NCBI GenBank assembly: GCA_964236585.1
Contig: CAXSFE010000109.1
Coordinates: 1 to 12,008 of the forward strand
Reading direction: 5' to 3'
Source of the DNA: CAXSEF01 sp964236585
GTDB lineage: Bacteria > Pseudomonadota > Alphaproteobacteria > Acetobacterales > Acetobacteraceae
DNA length: 12,008 bases
Made by a program: the position numbers and the translations under genes. The notes beneath the pieces were generated by a model. That model did no database searches, had not been told where the DNA came from, and saw only the letters and a list, made by a program, of their open reading frames with translations. Shown here one piece after another: positions 1 through 7,200 of this stretch; the first letter of the stretch is position 1; the number at the start of each line of letters is the position of its first letter.

Positions 1-412
1 CAGCACCGTCCCCGCCCCCACCAGCACCGCCGGGTGGCGCCGCCCCGCCGTGCGCCAGGGGACCCGCCGGCAGCGACCCGCCTTCGGCCGCCAGAGCGTC
101 GCCCGTCAGCAGCCCGGGCCGCCGCGCATGGGCAGAGAGCAGGCGGGGCACCACCTGGCTCTCCACCGCGCGCAGGATCGCAGCGACCCGCCGCCGCCGC
201 ACCGCGGCCTCGTCAAGCACCCGTCCCCCCTCGAACTGGCCACCCTCGAGATGGCCAATCGACTCCGCAAGCCGCTCCGACATCGCTCTCGACGCCTCTT
301 CCATGTCCCGGCCCGCCAGGCGGGCATGTGCTGCCGCGGCCACGGCGCCGTCCGGCGCACTGCCCTGGCCCGTCGTCGCGAAACCCGCCGCGGAGCAGCC
401 CTGCTGCGTCAT
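1..412 (-). CDS. Start of a probable AerR/PpaA-type cobalamin-binding antirepressor (runs off left edge)
   Basis: An open minus-strand frame starts at ATG 412-410, after a GGGAAGG ribosome-binding stretch five bases upstream, and stays open to the window edge (137 codons visible). Residues 83-95 read VESQVVPRLLSAH, which resembles the short conserved N-terminal motif (xxExxxPRLxLAH) of the AerR/PpaA family. These proteins bind cobalamin and relieve repression by PpsR/CrtJ; genes for them commonly sit next to bchF. The visible part after residue 96 is a Gly/Ala/Pro-rich linker, and the B12-binding domain that would prove the call lies outside the window. It is divergent from bchF and shares its control region. 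The start is uncertain, as Met codons at residues 37 and 44 are alternatives. In roughly the last 100 bases a neighbouring minus frame has more G/C-ending codons, so a frameshift cannot be excluded. Confidence 0.55.
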   Translation of the reverse strand, partial: MTQQGCSAAGFATTGQGSAPDGAVAAAAHARLAGRDMEEASRAMSERLAESIGHLEGGQFEGGRVLDEAAVRRRRVAAILRAVESQVVPRLLSAHARRPGLLTGDALAAEGGSLPAGPLAHGGAAPPGGAGGGGDGA

Positions 413-474
413 GCCGACCTTCCCACGCCCCGCCTCCACGCTCACCCACGCAGGCGCAGGGCGGTCCCGGAGCC

Positions 475-504
475 ATCTGAGACGATCCGGCGCCGGAGTG
501 TCAA
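475..504 (-). promoter_or_regulatory. Candidate promoter for the divergent AerR-like gene
   Basis: On the minus strand TTGACA (504-499), an exact sigma-70 -35 hexamer, is followed after 18 bases by TCAGAT (480-475), which matches three of six -10 positions. It would start transcription about 55 bases before ATG 412. The -35 box is also one arm of the dyad at 499-532, so a bound repressor would cover it. This rests on motif matching only. Confidence 0.3.
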
Positions 505-532
505 TTCCGTTTTACGTCAATCTCGCTTGACA
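499..532. promoter_or_regulatory. Dyad resembling two abutting PpsR/CrtJ operator sites
   Basis: The sequence reads TGTCAA-N9-ACGT-N9-TTGACA, a perfect 6-base inverted repeat centred on the palindrome ACGT. It can be parsed as two sites of the PpsR/CrtJ type (consensus TGT-N12-ACA), each with one mismatch: TGT-N12-ACG at 499-516 and CGT-N12-ACA at 515-532. PpsR/CrtJ is the redox- and light-responsive repressor of bch, crt and puc genes and typically binds pairs of sites. The stretch is visibly richer in A/T than its surroundings and lies between two divergent photosynthesis genes, overlapping candidate promoters on both strands. The match is seen directly; the regulator is inferred. Confidence 0.5.
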
Positions 533-556
533 GTCCGCGTGCCCCAGACCTAGCGT
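527..556 (+). promoter_or_regulatory. Candidate promoter for the bchF operon
   Basis: TTGACA (527-532) is a perfect sigma-70 -35 hexamer. After 18 bases comes TAGCGT (551-556), a weak -10. Transcription would start near 563, giving a leader of about 145 bases before bchF. The -35 hexamer is the right arm of the PpsR-like dyad, so repressor and RNA polymerase would compete. The weak -10 is the main doubt. Confidence 0.35.
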
Positions 557-579
557 CCGATCACCCCGGACGCGCCCCG

Positions 580-600
580 CGGCGCCTGATCGCGGCGCCG
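580..600 (+). other. GC-rich stem-loop in the bchF leader
   Basis: CGGCGCC (580-586) pairs perfectly with GGCGCCG (594-600) across a 7-base loop. No T-tract follows, so it is not a standard intrinsic terminator. It would lie near the 5' end of the bchF-operon leader RNA. In DNA this GC-rich, such palindromes can arise by chance. Confidence 0.35.
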
Positions 601-639
601 CCGGCCCGCCGGACGGGGCACCCCGGGGCCGCGTTGGCA

Positions 640-664
640 GGGGCAGGGGTGTGCGGGGCAGGGG
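640..664 (+). promoter_or_regulatory. Four-tract G-quadruplex motif in the bchF leader
   Basis: Four runs of GGGG lie at 640-643, 646-649, 655-658 and 661-664, separated by loops of 2, 5 and 2 bases. This is a textbook intramolecular G-quadruplex pattern with four-tetrad potential and short loops. It is on the plus strand, so it would exist in the leader mRNA as well as in the DNA. The same stretch is an imperfect direct repeat (GGGGCAGGGGT at 640-650 and 655-665). It ends 43 bases before the bchF start. Folding and function are inferred. Confidence 0.5.
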
Positions 665-675
665 TCTTCGGACCC
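662..675 (+). promoter_or_regulatory. UUCG-tetraloop hairpin overlapping the G-quadruplex
   Basis: GGGTC (662-666), TTCG (667-670) and GACCC (671-675) form a 5-bp stem capped by the exceptionally stable C(UUCG)G tetraloop. The stem uses G662-G664 of the fourth G-tract of the quadruplex motif, so the two folds exclude each other. The bchF ribosome-binding site (AGGAG, 698-702) starts 22 bases downstream. Confidence 0.45.
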
Positions 676-707
676 GGCGAAATCACTCGGGGGCGGCAGG
701 AGCGGCC

Positions 708-1280
708 ATGATCGACAGCGTCAGCAACTTCCTCAACGGCTACGTCAGCTTCCAGTGGACGCCGACCACCGGCCACCTCGTCGCCCGCCGCGAGCCGGCG
801 GCCCCACGCCCGCTCTACACCCCCGAGCAGCGCCTGCGCCGCGACGCCACCCCCTGGACCCTGGTGCAGGGCCTGCTGGCGCCGCTGCAGTTCCTCGTCT
901 TTCTGGTCAGCCTCGGCCTCGTGCTCCGCACGCTCTCCACCGGCGCCGGCTACGAGGCCGCCACCGTCTCGATCCTGGTCAAGACCGCGATGCTCTACAC
1001 GATCATGGTCACCGGCTCGGTGTGGGAGAAGGAGGTGTTCGGCCGCTACCTGTTCGCCCCCGCCTTCCTGTGGGAGGACCTGGTCAGCTTCCTCGTGCTG
1101 GCGCTGCACACCGCCTACGTCGCCGCCCTGCTGACCGGAGCCCTCAGCCCCGGCTCGCTGCTGCTGCTGGCGCTGGCCGCCTACGCCTCCTACCTGGTCA
1201 ACGCCGCGCAGTTCGTCCTCAAGATGCGCAGCGCGCGGCGCGAGCTGCCCGTCCCCGCCGCCTTCCGGGCCGCGCGGTGA
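708..1280 (+). CDS. bchF: 3-vinyl bacteriochlorophyllide hydratase BchF
   Basis: BchF adds water to the C3 vinyl group of the chlorin ring, giving the hydroxyethyl group later oxidised by BchC, a late step of bacteriochlorophyll a synthesis. The 190-residue product carries the recognisable family core from residue 34: PRPLYTPEQRLRRDATPWTL, then VTGSVWEKEVFGRYLFAPAF (about 101-120) and WEDLVSFLVLALHTAY (122-137). Four hydrophobic segments (about 51-76, 86-103, 122-143, 149-171) fit an integral membrane protein. ATG 708 is chosen because AGGAG (698-702) lies five bases upstream; an in-frame GTG at 651 falls inside the G-rich leader and has no such site. The roughly 33 residues before the core look longer than in the BchF proteins I know. 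It is the first gene of the operon and overlaps bchN by four bases (GTGA). Confidence 0.93.
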   Translation: MIDSVSNFLNGYVSFQWTPTTGHLVARREPAAPRPLYTPEQRLRRDATPWTLVQGLLAPLQFLVFLVSLGLVLRTLSTGAGYEAATVSILVKTAMLYTIMVTGSVWEKEVFGRYLFAPAFLWEDLVSFLVLALHTAYVAALLTGALSPGSLLLLALAAYASYLVNAAQFVLKMRSARRELPVPAAFRAAR

Positions 1281-2584
1281 GCGAGGCCGCCACCCTCGAC
1301 GCCCCCGGCCTCGATGCCCCGGGCCTCGACGCTTCCGCCTGCGCCCCCGCCGCCCGCCCCGTCCTGCGCGAGCGCGGCCAGCGCGAGGTGTTCTGCGGCC
1401 TGACCGGCATCGTCTGGCTGCACCGCCGCATCCAGGACGCGTTCTTCCTCGTCGTCGGCTCCCGCACCTGCGCCCACCTGCTGCAGTCCGCCGCCGGCGT
1501 GATGATCTTCGCCGAGCCCCGCTTCGCCACCGCGATCATCGAGGAGCGCGACCTCGCCGGCCGCGCCGACATGGACGACGAGCTCGACCGCGTCGTCGAC
1601 CGCCTCCTGCAGCGCCGCCCCGACATCCGCATGCTGTTCCTGGTCGGCTCCTGCCCGTCCGAGGTCATCAAGCTCGACCTGTCGCGCGCGAGCGCCCGCC
1701 TGTCCCGCCGCTTCCTGCCCGCCTGCCGCGTGCTGAGCTACTCCGGCTCCGGCATCGAGACGACCTTCACCCAGGGCGAGGACGCCTGCCTCGCCTCCCT
1801 CATCCCCGAGCTGCCCCACACGGACGACGCCTCCATCCTCGTCGCCGGCGCGCTCCCCGACGTCGTCGAGTCGCAACTCTCGGCACTCTTCCGCGACGCC
1901 GGCATCGGCCCCGTCCGCTTCCTGCCGCCGCGCCACGCGAACGCGCTGCCCGCTGTCGGCCCGAACACGGTGCTGCTGCTCGCCCAGCCCTTCCTCGCCG
2001 AGACCGCCCGCCTGCTGGAGGAGCGCGGCGCCCGCCGTGTGCCCGCCCCGTTCCCGATCGGCGTCGAGGGCACCCGCGCCTGGCTCCTCGCCGCCGCCCT
2101 CGCCTGGGGCGCCGATCCCGCGCGCATGGAGGCCGCCATGGCCCCCGCGATCGCCCGCGCCGAACAGGCGCTCGCCCGCCACCGCGCGACCCTCGCCGGC
2201 CTGTCCGTGTTCTTCTTCCCCGACAGCCAGCTGGAGATCCCGCTCGCCCGCTTCCTCTCGCGCGAGCTGGGCATGCGCCTGGTCGAGGTCGGCGCCCCCA
2301 CCATCCACCGCGAGCACATGGCCCCCGAACTCGACCTGCTCGCCCCCGACACGATGCTCAGCGAGGGCCAGGACGTCGACCGCCAGCTCGACCGCTGCCG
2401 CGCCGCCCGCCCCGACCTCGTGGTCTGCGGCCTCGGCCTCGCCAACCCCCTGGAGGCCGAAGGCATCGCCACCAAGTGGTCGATCGAGCTGCTGTTCTCC
2501 CCGATCCACGGCTTCGAGCAGGCCGCCGACCTCGCCGCCCTGTTCACCCGCCCGCTCGCCCGCCGCGCGCTGCTGGAGGCCTGA
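1277..2584 (+). CDS. bchN: Dark-operative protochlorophyllide reductase subunit BchN
   Basis: BchN pairs with BchB in the catalytic NB component of DPOR, which reduces the C17-C18 double bond of protochlorophyllide without light. The product has 435 residues, the usual size. Three cysteines in GVFCGLTG-like context, SRTCAHLL and GSCPSEVIK fall at residues 40, 65 and 126. Their spacing (25 and 61) is that of the three cysteines that, with an Asp from BchB, hold the NB-cluster in Rhodobacter capsulatus (26, 51, 112). The start is GTG 1277, overlapping the bchF stop as GTGA; no clear ribosome-binding site is visible, so translation is probably coupled to bchF. Residues 7-21 are a threefold pentapeptide repeat (LDAPG, LDAPG, LDASA) from a 15-bp tandem repeat in the dispensable N-terminus. 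Confidence 0.95.
   Translation: MSEAATLDAPGLDAPGLDASACAPAARPVLRERGQREVFCGLTGIVWLHRRIQDAFFLVVGSRTCAHLLQSAAGVMIFAEPRFATAIIEERDLAGRADMDDELDRVVDRLLQRRPDIRMLFLVGSCPSEVIKLDLSRASARLSRRFLPACRVLSYSGSGIETTFTQGEDACLASLIPELPHTDDASILVAGALPDVVESQLSALFRDAGIGPVRFLPPRHANALPAVGPNTVLLLAQPFLAETARLLEERGARRVPAPFPIGVEGTRAWLLAAALAWGADPARMEAAMAPAIARAEQALARHRATLAGLSVFFFPDSQLEIPLARFLSRELGMRLVEVGAPTIHREHMAPELDLLAPDTMLSEGQDVDRQLDRCRAARPDLVVCGLGLANPLEAEGIATKWSIELLFSPIHGFEQAADLAALFTRPLARRALLEA
1295..1339 (+). repeat. Three 15-bp tandem units in the 5' end of bchN
   Basis: Units at 1295-1309, 1310-1324 and 1325-1339 all begin CTCGA and code for LDAPG, LDAPG and LDASA. The first two differ at two bases and the third is more diverged. 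The repeat lies ahead of the first cluster cysteine, in a part of BchN not expected to be structured, so copy number could drift without harm. Confidence 0.5.
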
Positions 2585-2588
2585 GCCC

Positions 2589-4247
2589 GTGCAGCTCACC
2601 CTGTGGACCTACGAGGGCCCCGCCCACGTCGGCGCCATGCGCATCGCCGCTGCCATGCGCGGCGTCCACTACGTCCTGCACGCACCCCAGGGCGACACCT
2701 ACGCCGACCTGCTGTTCACCATGATCGAGCGCAGCCCCACGCGCCCCCCCGTCACCTACACCACGTTCCAGGCCCGCGACCTCGGCGGCGACACCGCCGA
2801 GCTGTTCCGCGCCTCCGCCCGCGACGCCGTCGCCCGCTTCCAGCCCGAGCTCCTCCTGGTCGGCGCGTCCTGCACCGGCGAGCTGATCCAGGACGACCCC
2901 TCCGGCCTGTCGCGCGGCCTCGGCGTCGAAACCATCGCGCTCGAACTCCCCTCCTACCAGCGCAAGGAGAACTGGGCCGCCTCCGAAACCTTCTACCAGG
3001 TCGTGCGCCGCTGCGCCGCCGGCCCCCGCACCGCCGAGGCCCGCGCCGCCGCCTCCCCGGACGCCGCGCCCACCTGCAACCTGCTCGGCGCCACCGCGCT
3101 GGGCTTCCGCCACCGCGACGACGTGCGCGAGATCACCGCGCTGCTGGAGCGCATCGGCGTCGCCGTCAACGTCTGCGCCCCCCTCGGCGCCAGCCCCTCC
3201 GACCTCGCCCGCCTGGGCTGCGCCGACTTCAACGTCGTGCTCTACCCCGAGACCGCCAACGTCGCCGCCCGCTGGCTGGAGCGCGAGTTCGCCCAGCCCC
3301 ACACCCGCACGACCCCCATCGGCGTCGGCGCCACCCGCGAGTTCGTCGCCGAGGTCGCACGCCTCGCCGGCCTCGACCCCGCGCAGGCCGCCGCCGCCGC
3401 CGAGCGCCACTCCAACCTCCCCTGGTACTCGCGCTCCGTGGACGCCACGTACCTCACCGGCAAGCGCGTCTTCGTCTTCGGCGACGCCACCCACGCCATC
3501 GCCGCCGCCCGTGTCGCCGCGAAGGAGCTCGGCTTCGAGGTGGTCGGCCTGGGCACCTACGGCCGCGAGTTCGCCCGCGAGCTGCGCGAGGCCGCCGCCC
3601 ACCACGGCGTCACCCCGCTGGTCTGCGACGACTACCTCGACGTCGAGGCCGCCATCGCTGCCGCCAGCCCCGACCTGGTGCTCGGCACCCAGATGGAGCG
3701 CCACATCGCCAAGCGCCTGGGCATCCCCTGCGCCGTGATCTCGTCCCCCGTGCACGTCCAGGACTTCCCCGCGCGCCACTCCCCGCAGATGGGCTTTGAG
3801 GGCGCCAACGTCCTGTTCGACACCTGGGTCCACCCGCTGATGATGGGCCTGGAGGAGCACCTGCTCGCGATGTTCCGCGAGGACCCCGAGTTCGGCGAGG
3901 GCGCCCCCGCGTCCCACCTCGGCCATGCCCTGCGCGGCCGCGAAGCAGGCAAGGTTGAGGCTCTGCCTCAAACTCCGCCAAAGGCCGAGCCTTTGGAAAC
4001 CATCCCTGAAGTAAGGCCGGTCCAGGGACGGCTCGCCCCTGGCGGGTCCGGGCAGAGCCCGGCCTTGCTTGCCGACGAACCCACGCCCCCCGCCTGGCAC
4101 GCCGACGCCGAGCGCGAACTGCGCCGCGTCCCCGTCTTCGTCCGCGGCAAGGCTCGCCGCAACACCGAGGCCTTCGCCCGCGAGCGCGGCCTCGCGACGA
4201 TCTCCGTCGCCACCCTCTACGACGCAAAGGCGCACCATGCCCGCTGA
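2589..4247 (+). CDS. bchB: Dark-operative protochlorophyllide reductase subunit BchB, with an in-frame repeat insertion
   Basis: BchB is the partner of BchN in DPOR. GTG 2589 is chosen because it gives the family start (LTLWTYEGPAHVGAMRIAAA) and has GGAGG (2575-2579) nine bases upstream. Asp36 in HAPQGDTYAD is at the position of the Asp that completes the NB-cluster in R. capsulatus BchB. Asp285 in SVDATYLTGKRV is the likely counterpart of the catalytic Asp274 described there. The C-terminal domain (about 505-552, PCP_red type, with VPVFVRGKARRNTEAFA and ISVATLYDAKAHHAR) is complete. At 552 residues it is longer than the usual 510-540, because a 120-bp palindromic repeat sits in frame in the linker (residues about 454-493). 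Codons there end in A or T far more often than elsewhere. The gene looks functional. It starts four bases after bchN and overlaps bchH by 11. Confidence 0.95.
   Translation: MQLTLWTYEGPAHVGAMRIAAAMRGVHYVLHAPQGDTYADLLFTMIERSPTRPPVTYTTFQARDLGGDTAELFRASARDAVARFQPELLLVGASCTGELIQDDPSGLSRGLGVETIALELPSYQRKENWAASETFYQVVRRCAAGPRTAEARAAASPDAAPTCNLLGATALGFRHRDDVREITALLERIGVAVNVCAPLGASPSDLARLGCADFNVVLYPETANVAARWLEREFAQPHTRTTPIGVGATREFVAEVARLAGLDPAQAAAAAERHSNLPWYSRSVDATYLTGKRVFVFGDATHAIAAARVAAKELGFEVVGLGTYGREFARELREAAAHHGVTPLVCDDYLDVEAAIAAASPDLVLGTQMERHIAKRLGIPCAVISSPVHVQDFPARHSPQMGFEGANVLFDTWVHPLMMGLEEHLLAMFREDPEFGEGAPASHLGHALRGREAGKVEALPQTPPKAEPLETIPEVRPVQGRLAPGGSGQSPALLADEPTPPAWHADAERELRRVPVFVRGKARRNTEAFARERGLATISVATLYDAKAHHAR
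3949..4068 (-). repeat. Four-hairpin palindromic repeat element, copy 1, inside bchB
   Basis: The 120-bp element has short inverted ends, GCAAGG (3949-3954) and CCTTGC (4063-4068). It holds four hairpins: 3955-3971 (7-bp stem, TCT loop), 3978-3996 (8-bp stem, CGA loop), 4022-4042 (6-bp stem plus 2 pairs past an A-C mismatch) and 4048-4062 (6-bp stem, AGA loop). It is the reverse complement of the copy at 9559-9677: 32 identical bases in the outer half (3949-3980) and only three differences over about 45 bases in the other (from 4016). The central 25 bases are poorly conserved. It adds exactly 40 codons to bchB without a stop. Strand is given relative to copy 2. Confidence 0.85.
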
Positions 4248-7200
4248 CGTCACCGCCCAGCCGCCCGTGCCCGTCCGTGTGGTCGTCGTGACCATGGACA
4301 GCATCCTCGCCCGCACCGCCGAGTCCGCCGAGGCGGTGCTGCGCCGTGACCTTCCCGGCCTGGAGCTGCGCGTGCACGCCGCCGACGAGTGGGGCCACGA
4401 CCCGGACGTCCTCCAGGCCTGTCTCGACGACATCGCGCAGGGCGACATCGTCGTCGCCACCATGCTGTTCCTCGACGAGCACATCCGCGCCGTCCTACCC
4501 GCGCTGACCGCGCGCCGCGAGCACTGCGACGCCATCCTCGGCTGCCTGTCCGCCACCGAGGTCGTCAAGCTCACCCGCCTCGGCCGTTTCAGCATGGCCG
4601 GCGAGGCCACCGGCGCCATGGCGATGCTCAAGCGCCTGCGCGGCACCCGCAAGCCGGGCGCCCCATCCAGCGGCCGCGACCAGATGAAGATGCTGCGCCG
4701 CCTGCCCAAGCTGCTGCGCTTCATCCCCGGCGCCGCCCAGGACGCGCGGGTCTACTTCCTGGCCCTGCAGTACTGGCTGGCGGGCTCCGAGGCCAACCTG
4801 GTCGGCCTGGTCCGCATGATGGTCGACCGCTACGCCACCGGCCCCCGCCTCGCGCTCGCCGGCACCGTGCGCGCCGAGGCCCCGATCCACTACCCCGACA
4901 CCGGCCTCTACCACCCCGCCGTCCCCGGCGGCATCGCGTCGCGCACCGCCGACCTGCCCAGCGCCGCGCGGGCAGGCCAGGGCGGCACCGTCGGCCTGCT
5001 GCTGATGCGTTCCTACGTCCTTGCCGGGAACGCCGCCCATTACGACGGCGTGATCGCCGCGATCGAGGCGCGCGGCCTGCGCGTCATCCCCGCCTTTGCC
5101 GCCGGCCTCGACTCCCGCCCGGCCATGGAGGAGTTCTTCTTCGCCGACGGCGCTCCCGCGATCGACGCGCTGGTCTCCCTGACCGGCTTTTCCCTCGTCG
5201 GCGGCCCCGCCTACAACGACGCCCGCGCGTCCGAGGAAATCCTCGCCCGCCTCGACGTCCCCTACGTCGCCGCCCACCCCGTCGAGTTCCAGACCCTGGA
5301 GCAATGGGAGGCCGACCCGCGCGGCCTGATGCCGGTCGAGGCCGCCATGATGGTCGCGATCCCAGAGCTCGACGGCGCGATCTGGCCGATGACCTTCGGC
5401 GGCCGCTCCACCTCCGGCGCCTCGCACGCCCGCCAGATGGTCTCCCACCCCGAGCGCGCCGCCACCCTGGCCGCCCGCGTGCACCGCCTGGTCGCCCTGC
5501 GCCGCACCGAGCGCGCCGAGCGCCGCGTCGCCGTCGTGCTGTTCAACTTCCCCCCCAACGGCGGCAGCACCGGCACCGCCGCCTACCTCTCGGTCTTCGA
5601 GTCCCTGCACCGCACGATGATCGCGCTCTCCGCCGGCGGCTACCGCGTCGACGTGCCGCAGAGCGTGGACGCCCTGCGCGCCCGCGTCCTGCAGGGCAAC
5701 GCCGCAAGCCACGGCACCGACGCCAACGTGGCCGCCCGCATCCCCGCCGCCGACCACGTCCGGCGCGAGCCCCACCTCGCCGAGATCGAGCGCCAGTGGG
5801 GCCCCGCCCCCGGCCGCCAGAACAGCGACGGCGCCTCGATCCAGGTCCTTGGCGAGCAGTTCGGAAACATCTTCGTCGGCATCCAGCCCGCCTTCGGCTA
5901 CGAGGGCGACCCGATGCGCCTGCTCTTCGAGCACGGGTTCGCGCCCACCCACGCCTTCTCCGCCTTCTACCGCTGGCTGCGCGAGGATTTCTCCGCCCAC
6001 GCGATCCTGCACTTCGGCACCCACGGCGCGCTGGAGTTCATGCCCGGCAAGCACGCCGGCATGAGCGCCGCCTGCTGGCCCGACCGCCTGATCGGCGACA
6101 TGCCCAACATCTACCTCTACGCCTGCAACAACCCCTCCGAGGGCGCGCTCGCAAAACGCCGCATCGGCGCCACCCTCGTCAGCCACCTGACCCCCGCGCT
6201 CAGCGCCGCCGGCCTCTACCGCGGCCTGCTCGACCTGAAATCCTCGATCGACCGCTGGCGCAGCCTTGAGCCGGATTGCGACCCGCAGCAGCGCGCCGCC
6301 CTCGCCCTCCTGGTCCAGGCCCAGGCCGCCTGCGTCGAGCTGGCCCAGCCCGAGCCCGCCTGGGCGCTCGCCGACGCAGAGGCCACCATCGGCCGCCTCC
6401 AGGCCTCGCTGCTGGAGCTGGAGTACACCCTGATCCCGCACGGCCTGCACGTCGTCGGCCTCGCCCCGGACGCGCAGGCCCGCGCCGAGATGCTCGACGC
6501 CGCCGGCATCACCGACCCCGAGCGCCGCGCCACCCTCGACGCGCTCCTCGCCACCGACCACGAGACCCCAGCGATTTTGCACGCGCTCGACGGCGGCTAC
6601 ACCCGCCCAGCCCCGGGCGGCGACCTGATCCGCACCCCGGAGATCATGCCGACCGGCCGCAACCTGCACGGCCTCGACCCCTTCCGCATCCCCTCCGCCT
6701 TTGCCGTGCAGGACGGCGCCCGCCAGGCCGACCGCCTTCTCGCCCGCCACGCCGCCGACAACCACGGCCTGCCCGAGACCGTCGCGATGGTCCTGTGGGG
6801 CACCGACAACCTCAAGACCGAGGGCGGTCCGATTGCCCAGGTCCTGTGGCTGCTCGGCGCCGAGCCCCGCCACGACAGCTACGGCCGCCTCGCCGGCGCC
6901 CAGCTCGTCCCGCTCGACCGCCTCGGCCGCCCGCGCATTGACGTCGTAGTCACGCTTTCCGGCATCTTCCGCGACCTGCTGCCGATGCAGACCCGCCTGC
7001 TCGCCGAGGCCGCCCTCCTCGCAGCCAGCGCCGACGAGCCGGTGGAAATGAACCACGTCCGCCGCCACGCCCTGGCCTACATCGAGGCCCACGGCGGCGA
7101 CATGGAGACTGCGGCGCTCCGCGTGTTCGGCAACGCCGAGGACGCGTACGGCGCCAACGTCAACCAGCTCATCGACGCCGGCGGCTGGAACGACGAGGAC

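Noticed and set aside
50..553. Plus-strand open frames in the left 550 bases
   Set aside because: Arg/Pro-rich translations without motif. The minus strand has a start with a ribosome-binding site and a family-like motif, and the plus frames run through the control region.
651..707. An upstream GTG start for bchF at 651
   Set aside because: It lies inside the G-rich leader, has no ribosome-binding site and would add Arg-rich residues. ATG 708 has AGGAG at ideal spacing.
1190..2599. A 469-codon minus-strand open frame opposite bchN
   Set aside because: Glycine/alanine/glutamate-rich antisense shadow of bchN with no recognisable motif.
3949..4068. bchB as a pseudogene because of the insertion
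   Set aside because: The frame is kept, no stop is introduced, and the complete C-terminal domain and all key residues follow.
2544..4724. A 726-codon minus-strand open frame opposite bchB and the start of bchH
   Set aside because: Same shadow effect. It spans a gene junction and the repeat, and its composition is low complexity.
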